59,119 nucleotides of DNA. It comes from Hofstenia miamia. Lineage: Eukaryota; Xenacoelomorpha; Acoela. The notes beneath the pieces were generated by a model. The model searched no databases. It was not told the origin of the DNA and worked only from the letters and a program-made list of their open reading frames with translations. Location of the stretch: contig SCFE01000067.1 of assembly GCA_004352715.1 (NCBI GenBank), positions 337,231 through 396,349 on the forward strand. Reading direction: 5' to 3'. Within the stretch, counting starts at the first letter, position 1. The number at the start of each line of letters is the position of its first letter. This document shows positions 48,661-59,119 of the stretch, piece by piece. The position numbers and the translations under genes are program-made.

Positions 48661-51600
48661 TTCATTTACTAATTTTTTCATATTTTTTTGTTTAAATAAT
48701 TTATATTGGCTGTACAATTTTTGCCAATGATTAGCTGTGTGATCTATTATATTAGCACTTATACATGCAAAACTTACAATGGGTGATTTGTTGGATTTGC
48801 CATTAGCTTCACGAACATTAAAAACCCATGAATTGATTTCAATTCTTGAATAGACATTAAAATATTGCTAACATTGGAGTTTCATTGTTAACCTTCAAAA
48901 GACCAGGAATGTTTTGTTCAATTTTGAATGACTTCTTAAAAAACATATTTTCTTATAATTCTGAAACTCAAAAGATATTTAAAATCTAAAAACACCGCAA
49001 GATAGAAGAGTGTCTTCTTCACCTGTATCAAAAAAGAAATATTTGAGGTAATAGTGATATAACGTAATAAGTGACACTCGCAGAAATATGGAGCGAATTT
49101 ATAACTTTTCCAAAAAAAATTAGAATTTTCAAAGAAAAATAGTTCATGTTTTCAAGCGCGTTCACCAATAATTGTTTCCATATCTTTCGATTTAAGATTC
49201 ACTAGTAGACTACGATAAAATTGTATGAAAATATTGACAAAATGCTTCTTCCTTTTAACTCTACAACAGCCTGTTTAAAGTTAGGGAAATTTGAAGAAGT
49301 TCCTTCTCTACCCTTTGAATGTATGTCGTCTATTAAGAAAAACTCATTGTCGTTTAACTAAATTTAATCATTGAACTTATGTAACTTATGTAGATTTTGA
49401 TCCTTACAAACAAATTTTAACATGGGACTTAGCCTCCCTGAGGCTTAACCACTACACTCCTGCCGAATATGCCGGCAATGTATTTGCAAATCCGAAGCCG
49501 AATTCAATTAATATATATATATATATATNNNNNNNNNNNNNNNNNNNNNNNNNNNNNNNNNNNNNNNNNNNNNNNNNNNNNNNNNNNNNNNNNNNNNNNN
49601 NNNNNNNNNNNNNNNNNNNNNNATATATATATATATATATATATATATATTGATTTATGTAACAATTTTCATATTGAAAATATCTCTTGTTAATAGTTAC
49701 AGTTAAAACACGACTTTGAAACCTGAAAAAATCTTTAGCTGTTTATTCTATAATAGAAGAATTCAACTGGGAAATGTGATTTACGAATTTCACACAAATT
49801 CGTGACCCCTGAAAATATATATTTAAAATATTTCAGTTGCCCTCCAGAATTTGATAATCTGCCACTAACCGTATTGCCCCTATAGTCGATTTAGAATCCA
49901 ACATAGATGCGATTCGGATTTGATTTCTATTATTTTTAGTTTATTAATATTTAATTTAGTTTAAGTAATGGAAATTCGATTTAAATCTGTCCATTTTTTT
50001 ACCAACAATAGGATGGGGTTAAATTAGTATGCTTCATAAATATTTGCAAATACAAGAAAATTTTACAGATTGGTATTTTAAAATAATAATTTGAATTTGC
50101 TAACAATTTTGTTATGGTTAATATTTTACATCGTAAACTATGGGGGACTTTTTAATACGAGACCAAACATCTGACAGGCAATGAAGACCAATGTCAATGT
50201 ATTTGGAAGGTTAGTCTTATTAAAGCCCACAAGCAAATCTCAAAGTTCTAAACAAACTTTTCATTCATTTTGTAAATTCATTGGGATTGGCTGAGTAATA
50301 GGATAAAGTCTTATCTGGGTCGCATGGCTCACCGGGTGTGACCTAGTGGCTCGTTTGCAACTCTGATATCAATTGATATCAATTTAAATCAACAAAAGTT
50401 TCTTGTTGATATCAATAGCATTATATTGTTTGGCTGTAATATTTTTTTAATTATTTCAAGGAAATCCATTAAGCTTACGCAGATAATGTGTAAAAGTGAA
50501 GCACACAGTACATTAAAAATTATCTAGTGCATGCTTCGTTATGTTGTTCTATGCTTCCAAGTAAAGTAGAAAATTTTACAATATTAATCTTAATCATATT
50601 TAGCCATTAAGCTAAATTTTTCCAATTAAAAATGTTTGATAGTGCTGCAAAGCACACTTATAATGAAATTGGTTCACAAATAAAGACTGTACAACATGCC
50701 TCAAAGATAATATAGATAACCAATATTTATATAATATATCTATCTTTAAGGCTTTCTGATATTAGATGACATATGTTATAATTAATCCAACTACTACTGT
50801 AAACTGGTAGCGTGTTAATTGTAAACCAACTGTCTGTAGTATTGAAATTTCTTCACATTGCAAATTTTCATTTTAATCTCTGTCAAGGATTCCTTGTTAA
50901 TATCAACCTATTCTGGTTTAGTTTGCATGCAATTATTCAATAAATAGAGACTTTGCCTCAGTGCTACTTCATTGCATGATCGTTGCGACATTGAGATGAT
51001 TGCTGATAAAGAGGTTAGCTAAACAAAGAGTTTGTTTGAATAGAAAAACAATTAGAAATTATCTAAGGTATACAATGAAGATGAAGGAAGGACATTCAAG
51101 TTCATCTCAAAAATGTTAAGGCACCAGTCAGAAGACAAATTGTTATTTCAAACACAGACTACACATTTTCACTCTTAACACCAGTTCTACTACCATTAAA
51201 ATTCAATCAACAACCTGCTTTGTCCACATTTTTTAACAAAAGTTAAGATTTGTGTTAAAATTTTTTATTTGGTTGAAATACATAAAAATAATAATTTTTT
51301 AGTGAAAATTCAAAATCTCTAAATACATTCCATTTCCTATCATACCTAACGTTCAGGTAATGATGTGGTCCATGCCCAATGGGAACGACTACCCTTAACT
51401 ATCTTGATTGGCTTGACACCTTTTGTCTTTGTGCATTGCCTTCTGGAGGGTTTCGCCACTAGATGGGAATTAAAGGCGACAGGAGACCCTTTTCTATCTC
51501 GGGATGTTTTAATATTTAAAATATATTTACAAGTTCATGAGTTTTTTTGAAGAAACTCACAGATTTTGTAAAATTCCTAGTAAAAATATAAGTTATGGTT

Positions 51601-52360
51601 TTCAATGATTGTAAAATTATGAATATAATGAATTTATCAACTACTTTACATGTAAAAGTTAGTGGCATTGCGTACCAAAGAACGGAAAAGGCCCAGTTTA
51701 TTTTCTTAAGTAGGAAAAAGAATTTTAAAAATTGAATTCACACAAAAGTATTGTGTGTGCAAGCTTAACGGAAAAGTTTTGTCATGTATTGGTAAAATTT
51801 CCATGTGAAGGCTACACAAATCATTGAAAAATTATGAGCACAACGCCACTGGAAGGAGTATATATGTAAATATGGTAACATGCGCTTATATATATATATA
51901 TAGATATATATATGTGCACTTATATATATATTCTAGTATCGCCAGTAGAATATATATATATATATATAATATATAATATGGTGCAGTCAACTCCTCAGCG
52001 AAAAACCTGGGCATGTTCCTGAGAAATAGTTAACTATATGTGCAAATAGTTATGCCTTAACTTTGAACAAGATTGCATATGCATAATCAGTGTTTGCTTA
52101 GTCAATATAGACAGTATTATCAATAATTAATTAAATCTTGTTGAACATCACGAAGATTATGTCCATTTCCATTTTAGAGGTAAGGCTATTCAAAGTTAAC
52201 ATCGCATCAACACAGCAAATCTCATTTCTCATGCAGGTCACTGAAATTTAAATAAAAATGTAAAGAATAGTAGAACAAATATCTCTTCAAAATTGATTCT
52301 AGTGAAAAATTTTCTTGACTCACTTATATATTTCTTAAATTTCAATTAGTAGATTTTGAA
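48661..52360. other. Intergenic, microsatellites and a possible SINE
   Basis: No gene is recognisable. 49400-49500 on the minus strand has a tRNA-like block (see findings). 50340-50375 ends in TTTGCAACTCTG, like a hAT terminus in reverse. (TA)n runs lie at 49510-49650 (with a gap), 51886-51910 and 51950-51968. The 61-codon frame at 51365-51550 matches nothing I know. Confidence 0.45.
49510..49652. repeat. (TA)n microsatellite with embedded 94-N gap
   Basis: TA runs border both sides of the gap 49529-49622. The gap is most likely an unresolved longer TA tract. Confidence 0.9.
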
Positions 52361-52369
52361 ATATTACCT

Positions 52370-52565
52370 ATGAGTGCTTTAGACGTTTTCTAATACCATT
52401 GGAATATGTATCGCAACATTTGCATGTTTTTGTACATGGTATGTATATAGTTGGCACCGATTTAAACGGAATCTTGTGAGATGGCCTGGACGCACGTATC
52501 CAATCATTGGAAATTCCTTCCAGACTCGTCAGGAGGAATCACAATTGCTGGAAGTATGCGAAGTG
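52370..52565 (+). CDS. Cytochrome P450 (CYP2-like), N-terminal exon
   Basis: The frame 52383-52565 reads a hydrophobic segment (IGICIATFACFCTWYVYSW), a basic stretch (HRFKRNLVR) and the proline hinge WPGRTYPIIGNSFQT. Together these form the membrane anchor and (P)PGPxxxPIIGN hinge of a microsomal P450. An ATG at 52370 (MSALDVF) is in the preceding frame, one base out. Either a base in the GTTTTC run is an error or mutation, or the exon starts at the TGCTTTAG acceptor (52382). The donor is GAA|GTGGTG (52562) or GTG|GTGTTT (52565), both phase 0 and matching the next exon. P450s are haem monooxygenases of the ER membrane. The assignment rests on motif order. Confidence 0.65.
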
Positions 52566-55500
52566 GTGTTTTATTTTTCTCAAAGAGGTCCATATATATA
52601 TATATATATATAAATATATACAATGATTTTGAAATTAGTCAAAATATTTGGTTTTCTAATCATCAAATTGTGTTCACAACTGTAATCAACAACCTTTTGG
52701 TCAAAAGTACAGGAATTATCAAATTAAAATTTGTAGCAATCTCTCTCCACTCCAAACCAACAATTGGTTCTATGAATGAGATTAATTTGCAATTTTTAAA
52801 ATTTTTACTTAGCTAAAGCAATGTCTTAATGGGGTGACACACGATTAGTCTTTTGACTATAGTCAAAATTGCGGTTTTATATTATTTTGCCTATTAGTTA
52901 AATATTTTGTCATTGTTACATCTAAAACCAAAAGTGAATTGTAACATTTTTTGCTTCAAAAAAGGAACTTTTTACATATATACATGTATATTATTTTTTA
53001 GTTTTCCTATTAACTTCATTGCAGCAATATGTTGATGAATACATTAATTCATTTTGAACCAAAATATCATTTTTTCAGGAATATCAGCTTTTCCTATTAT
53101 TGCAATTGCATGGCACAGAGCATAATTACCTATGTTCAAGGCGTGGGCTGACATTTTCTGATCTGATGCATAGCACTTTTGGAAAACATTTGCAAAATTA
53201 CTTAAGCAAGCAAACTCATGTAAGTAAATGTACAAACATTGACGTTCACAATCACTTGATCTAACACCAATATTTTAGTGGCATGCAGATCCGGACTAAC
53301 TGTTTTTTGAGGGGCTTTGAATTTTTTTCCAGTAGCTTACTGTATAAAATACTTAATAGACTAAAATTTTTTTACATCTCCCACAAAATGATGGAGGCTA
53401 CTCACTTAAAAGACATTGGCTACATCTTTTGTGATTAGAGTAACTTCTTTCTTAGGTTAAGGCATTTGGTGGATTGAACCTTTTGACGGATTACCTCAAT
53501 TTCGCTCGATAATTATTGATTTGACAAACACATCCATAATAAAATAAGGGACAGTAGAATCATAATATAACATAGAGTTGGATATATGCTTACTCAAAAA
53601 TATAAATTTACATATAATTTCTTTGTATATCATCCCAACAGGGCAGGCAGTTCGTAGAATCCATATTTCTTCAAAGTGTAGGAAGGAAGGAAAACTTTAA
53701 TATTTAGAGCGCTTTATACATTATAAAATAGTACTGCAACTCTAAATGGTGTCACAAAATAACGAAATGCAAATATACCCACAAAAACACATAAAAATGA
53801 ATATTTACTAAAACAATTAGAACATTTACCTTGAGTTATGGCGAATTTAAATGCGGTCTACTGAACAATGAATACTATAAAATTTAACGCCTCAATTTGT
53901 ATTCAAGTCTTTCGTTGTATTTTCATTTCTAAAACCTTTTATTTTTAATTTGTTTTATAGATTTAGATAAATTATTATGATGTGATACATTTTTTTGTTA
54001 TATTGAAAATGCTCACTTCCTTAATGTTTTAAAATTATGTCTAAGCAATATTTTAGAGGATAGAAAATTCGATTTGTAGTATGGAACAATATTTTAAATA
54101 TTTTAAGGAAAGTAGTTAGAACATTTTTATAAATAATACACCGTGGATTTAGAAAAAAAATTAATTAGTCTTCTAGTTTCTTTATTCCTGTTATATAAAT
54201 GATTACCTGCTATTTTCATAGATAAATAATATATTTGCACAGTGAATTTTTTTAAAAGTTGTTGATCACGTATAAAGTATGCTTCCATAATTAAATTGCC
54301 TAAGTATTTACGTGCTAATTAATTGAATTCTTGATGTATAAAAGCCTTAATTGAAATAGCCTTTTTCAAAATTACATTAAATATAAGTTAATTTTGCAAA
54401 TCTGGAGCAATTTTTAGGTACCAAGTGAAAATCATAGAGAAATTTTTTTAAGCATTGAGTAGGCTTGATAATTTCAAACATAGTCACAAATCTAAAAGGC
54501 AAAAGCAGAGCTTTGTTGTTTTCAATTGTGTTAAAAGGAGTATTTATATTTGCAAAGGTTGCAAAAAACTTCATTAAATATGTTACTTATGTCATTAAGG
54601 TTCTTTACTAACTTTACTTTATACTATATTTTTTCAATTGTTTCAATTTTTACTTGCATCCTAAGCGATTTATGAAATCGTTTCACATCTAAAAGAATAA
54701 ATTGTACAAAGCAGGTTGCTTCATTTTTTCAATGATATGTTGGCTTTCAAAATGGCTTTCACTACATTTTCAACAAATTCTTTTTTCTGAGGAGCAATAA
54801 ATGTTTGCTGTCTTGATGAACCTTACTGTGATCTCATAGTAATATATCTCTTGTGGGTTGCTGTGTTCATATGGGTTTGCAAAAATAATTCCTTTTGTGA
54901 ATGACTGATTCACTACTAAAAAACAGTTTATCATTTGAAGTACAAATACTTCCGGAATTGCAAATTTTGACATGATTTTTGAAAGGTGTTAATTTTGACT
55001 TTGTTTTGGCCATATTGACCTTAGTGACTTTTGGTTCAACTTACTTAATATACATGAAATACAGTTGAACTGTTAAATTTTGTACACTTTGAACTTATTT
55101 ACTTTGTCACAGATAGCTCATATATGCATTCTTCATTGTAATAAAATCAGAATCTGTGATCTACAATTTTCAAAGACATTTCCTTCTACTTAAATTGTTA
55201 GTTTAGTATAATTTGACTAGCAAAGATGTAACAATATTTTGCATCATGCTATCCACAACATATTGGCTTAATATAATTCTGAAAATGATGAAAAGTTCTA
55301 TATTTTTGCTACAGAATAAATATCAATGTCTTTTCAATATAATTTTGCAAGTTGCTGTAAAAATTCACATACATATGGATGTGACTTACACTAATAATGA
55401 AAAATTAAATCTATGTTTATCATTTGAATTCTTTGAACATACATAATTGTTACAATGCATTTCAGTATTGACCTTATTCTAATATGCCGCTGTTGTACAA

Positions 55501-57196
55501 TCCTTCTGTCTTTAATAAGCTTGGTATGCATTGTACAGTAAGTCTTTTCAATTGTTTCTAACCATGCCTAAAGCAACAGTTTTTCTGCTAAAAGAACTCA
55601 CTTCTTGTAAGGAGGATGGTCTAATAAAAACACATTTCTTACTATTTCAACAACTATCAGATGAAAAATATACTGAATGCATTTTCAATTATTTATTGTA
55701 AAGCCTCTTTTATTGCTCTATTCCACTATAGTATAAATTGCTTCATTTTGGTTGGTCACAACTCACAGCCGCATGTCAATATTATCTACGTTATTAAATT
55801 CTATGCTTTCTACTAAATAGGTATGACCCATTTTTAAAGTACCCCCAAACAGACCCAATCACAACTTCAAAGTATCTTTACAACCTTATTTGACCCATTT
55901 ACTTTAGCTCAAAACATTGACCCAAACTGACCAATTTTCTGGTCAACCCTATTTGCTTACAACTCTGCTTCAGGTAAAATCAATTCAGATAGGTGATGTT
56001 ATTCTTTTGTCTTACAATTCAGTTTGAATTCTTAGATTTTTATGTGATGATTCTCATCATCATCATGCTCTAACCTCAAAATATTTATCTGCTACATTTT
56101 CTCTGAGATGTTTAAATCAGATTAGATGGTAACTCTCATATCTTTTTTCTCAGAAGCTTGTTCATGCATGGGTCAATATGAACCTTGATGTTTCTTTAGC
56201 TTGATGGAATTACCAAAGAAAAAATTTAAACAGCTACATTGTTTCTGAATACAACTGCAAATTTGTATTTGTAGTTTTGTAAACATCTTATATAACTGCC
56301 ATGTCTCAAAAACTACATTAATTAATTGTTCATCAATGAGGAAACAATAGAATTGCAACATTTATATGGAAAGCTTTATACAGATTAACATCACTGAATC
56401 GTTCCATTAAGAATTTTTACTAGTGGTAATTTACGATGTTTAAAAGAATCAAATATTGCTACTAAATTTTCTTCAATTTTGTAATTAACATTTTAAGAAG
56501 TCTTTGACTGTTGTTTGCCCTGTTTTATAAATTCTTATTTATCTTCAAATGATAAATTTATTATCAACATCTAAAAGGAGCCTGAAAACATATTTTTACT
56601 CTTGTGCTATTATTTTGATCCATTTTGGAATATTTGATCTGCTGAGATCTAATGTTTTTATTTCATGAAAATTTAAATATTTAACAAACGGATCTATTCG
56701 CCATTGTTCTGAACATCATGCTTCACAGATTTTTAAGATTAGTTATTTATATGTCATTCTTCCATCAATACTTTCAAACATAGCATTGAATTTAAATATC
56801 ATTTATACTCAAATTTGTAGAACTTTCACTTCAAGGTACAACTTTATGCTATGCCACCAAGTGTGTTAAATGTGTTAAATTTGAGATATTTAAGTACAGG
56901 TTATTCTCGCAAGAAATTAGCATTACAAAAGAAAACATCCAAATAATCCTTAATTGCACAATTATGAATAAAATTTATCATTTCCAAGTCCTTTCCTTTT
57001 ATGTTAACCTTATTTAAGTGCTTGAAGTAAAAATGATTAAATTCAAATTCTAAGAATTAATCCATTAACATTTTTATTATAAAACTCATTTAAAATTTTT
57101 ACCAAAAATAGTCTATTAAATTTGAGCTTGTATTATTAACAATATTAAAGTCTTAAAATCTGATTATTTTTCAAATAATTCGCCACTGCATCAAAG
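52566..57196. other. Presumed first intron of the P450 gene
   Basis: A (TA)n microsatellite (52593-52612) follows the exon closely. The rest is AT-rich and holds no other coding exon that I recognise. Around 53685-53740 a GGAAGGAAAACTTTAATATT block ahead of a 'GAGCGCTTTATAC' motif looks repeat-like. 55830-55970 carries repeated GACCCA/TGACC motifs ending TTACAACTCTG, another possible hAT-type end. 56058-56070 is a short (CAT)n run. Confidence 0.45.
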
Positions 57197-57469
57197 GAAC
57201 AACGAAGGACCAAATCACATGGGGTTGCATTTTATCAATTCCCAAATAATGTGGTGTCATTTGTTACAGACTTTGATTTACTCAATGAGTTGTTCACAAA
57301 ATTCAGTAATGAAACTTCAGACAGAGTGGCAGGTACTATTTTTACTGAAGAAGTTCCAATGGGAAGAGCAATTATTGAATCATCTGGAAAACTATGGCAG
57401 ATACACCGGAAGGAGGTTTTGGTTGCAATGAGGAAATTGGGGCTAGGTTTTTCCTCTTTAGAAAAAAAG
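57197..57469 (+). CDS. Cytochrome P450 (CYP2-like), second exon (B-helix to C-helix)
   Basis: The frame reads KSHGVAFYQFPNNVVSFVTD, FDLLNELFTKFSNETSDR, then GRAIIESSGKLWQIHRKEVL and VAMRKLGLGFSSLEKK. The W-x-x-x-R of the C-helix (LWQIHRKE), where Trp and Arg contact a haem propionate, and the RxLGxGxxSLE block are typical of CYP2-clan enzymes. The donor AAG|GTTAGT is phase 0. The acceptor is less certain: CATCAAAG at 57196 keeps the GVAFYQF strand and matches exon 1's phase, whereas a stronger-looking TTGTTACAG at 57269 would drop it. The haem-binding cysteine and the rest of the enzyme are beyond the window, so subfamily and activity cannot be judged. Confidence 0.78.
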
Positions 57470-57611
57470 GTTAGTGAATTTTTGTACATTGTATTGGCAA
57501 ATATATTATAATTGTTTTTTATGTATTTATTATTATTACTTGGGCAAGTTAAAGTCCATTCTTGTGATTTGCTAAAATTTTGCAACAAACACATTTCTAT
57601 GTGCTTCTTAA

Positions 57612-58599
57612 CCCTATTCCAGTTGAGGGGGGGGCAAAATTGCCCCCCTGTCGGAGATTTGTTATAACTTTTTTTAGACCCCTTTACACAACTAAATTTT
57701 TCGACTCAGTGAACAAAATTTATCTATAACCAATCCCTGAAAATTTTGAGTCAAAAGGACCTGTACTTTTTCCTCTGTAAGCATTTTCCGGAGGTCTATT
57801 GGCAAAATTTCGGTAAAAAAATGGTAAAATACCTAGTTTTTTGAGGCTATAGCACAATATTTTTGTCTCTATAAGCTTTGAGACGTAGGTTTTCCAATGT
57901 ATTATGTCTAAGGTAACACAAATCAATGAAAAAAACTTTCCTTTTTGTTTTTGTATCTATTTGTGGTTCAAAAAATGAAAAATGTGGAAAAAAGTCTATT
58001 TTACGACCTGCGATGACGTCATATTTTCCATTTTTGCAATAAATAATGCTCAAAATCTGTTCAAATTTTACCCAAATGATGTTTGGAAACTAATTATGTT
58101 ATAAGTATCCAATATACATCAAAAATATGTATAAGATGCTTTTTATGCAATTTTTGTTGCAAAAATGCTAAAATCAGCTATGCCGACATAAANNNNNNNN
58201 NNNNNNNNNNNNNNNNNNNNNNNNNNNNNNNNNNNNNNNNNNNNNNNNNNNNNNNNNNNNNNNNNNNNNNNNNNNNNNNNNNNNNNNNNNNNNNNNNNNN
58301 NNNNNNNNNNNNNNNNNNNNNNNNNNNNNNNNNNNNNNNNNNNNNNNNNNNNNNNNNNNNNNNNNNNNNNNNNNNNNNNNNNNNNNNNNNNNNNNNNNNN
58401 NNNNNNNNNNNNNNNNNNNNNNNNNNNNNNNNNNNNNNNNNNNNNNNNNNNNNNNNNNNNNNNNNNNNNNNNNNNNNNNNNNNNNNNNNNNNNNNNNNNN
58501 NNNNNNNNNNNNNNNNNNNNNNNNNNNNNNNNNNGGGGGGGGGGCAAATTTGCCCCCCGAACTGTTTAGCGTACATAAAAAAGCCCAACTGGAATAGGG
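57612..58599. mobile_element. piggyBac-type non-autonomous element, TTAA-flanked
   Basis: The ends read TTAA|CCCTATTCCAGTTG on the left and CAACTGGAATAGGG|TTAA on the right, a perfect 14-bp inverted terminus with the TTAA target duplication of piggyBac. Just inside, both ends carry a G-run palindrome of the type GGGGGGCAAATTTGCCCCCC. The interior has no transposase. A 342-N gap (58193-58534) removes part of it, so the length of 988 bp is nominal. It lies in the intron after the P450 second exon. Confidence 0.88.
58193..58534. other. Assembly gap (342 N)
   Basis: The gap begins within the piggyBac-type element and ends at a G homopolymer, which may be why assembly failed. Confidence 0.95.
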
Positions 58600-58603
58600 T
58601 TAA

Positions 58604-59119
58604 AGAGCATAAATCTTCAATAGAAAAGCTATAAATCAATAAAGTCAATATTTAAAATGTTTCGTCATTAACATCAATTTTAAAAAAGTAAACAAAAATT
58701 GTGAAACTAGCTATTCTATTTTTTTATACATTCAGCAAATATCTGGAAAATCAATTTTCTGATGTTTGACGAAAGTGATGCTGCTCAGTATGTTTTAGTG
58801 TTGGCGGCTAAAATAGAGGAGTTTGAAAATTTTCTGTGATCAAATGCCAACCCCAAAATTTTTCAAATTGTGGATACTGAACTAAATCATCTTAAATGTT
58901 GCAAAAATGATTTTTGTTTACATCTTCTGACCCTGCCCGTTGAATGACAGCTAGTTCAAAAACGCTTTCTTCACTTTATCATAGGACCGCTTAAACCGCT
59001 TAACTTATCCGGACCGCTCATATGATACACAACTGCGTAATGCGTAGTAACACCAGGGGCGCACCCAGCTTTTTCTCTGAGGAGGGGAACTATTTTATAT
59101 ATATATAAATATATATATA
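58604..59119. other. P450 intron or downstream sequence, no further exon recognised
   Basis: A TTCAG acceptor-like site at 58735 opens no P450-like frame. Sequence to the end of the window is unassigned. Its last 30 bases are a TATATA run. Confidence 0.4.

Noticed and set aside
51365-51550. 61-codon frame as a P450 or other exon
   Set aside because: No P450 motif and no consensus splice sites giving a useful frame.
58735-58840. Third P450 exon after TTCAG at 58735
   Set aside because: All frames hit stops quickly or lack P450 features.

Overview
This is AT-rich (roughly 70%) nuclear DNA from an animal. It has GT-AG introns of 0.1-12 kb, many (TA)n and trinucleotide microsatellites, and a mixed load of LINE, Penelope, mariner/Tc1, piggyBac-like and hAT-like elements. 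A cilia/flagella gene means the lineage makes motile cilia or flagellated sperm. The element mix and base composition would suit several AT-rich invertebrates (for example cnidarian or lophotrochozoan), but I cannot name a species. Seven runs of N mark assembly gaps.

Layout. (1) 1-8.2 kb holds repeats only: LINE relics, a Penelope fragment ending in a GIY-YIG domain, mariner-type transposase tails, a 3.6-kb DNA transposon with ~500-bp inverted repeats (about 3675-7305), and a 644-bp MITE with phased palindromes (7525-8168). (2) 8.2-11.5 kb has no recognisable gene. (3) 11533-42719, + strand, is one long coiled-coil gene in 14 recognisable exons. I identify it as cfap58 (CCDC147), a cilia- and flagella-associated protein. 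The splice phases all agree and give about 921 codons from the second coding exon to the stop. Only the first ~20-35 residues are missing. Its introns carry a piggyBac-like relic, a complete-length mariner with TA target duplications, a CR1-like LINE, a hAT relic and, in the 11.7-kb intron before exon 13, a nested pile of LINEs and a Tc1/IS630-type transposon. (4) 42.7-52.3 kb is intergenic and holds a nearly intact LINE ORF2 (about 45712-48548). (5) 52.38-57.47 kb, + strand, holds the first two recognisable coding exons of a cytochrome P450 (CYP2-like). The rest lies beyond the window. The intron after its second exon holds a TTAA-flanked piggyBac-type non-autonomous element.

Only the two host genes look functional. 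They are neighbours on the same strand, with no sign of a shared pathway. The rest is transposon biology: layered insertions, target-site signatures and decay. I found no CRISPR, operon or prokaryotic feature, no confident RNA gene, and no convincing new multi-gene system. The least familiar items are the long-TIR transposon with its cysteine-rich protein remnants, the palindrome-studded MITE, and an in-frame 21-bp minisatellite abutting a LINE reverse-transcriptase domain.
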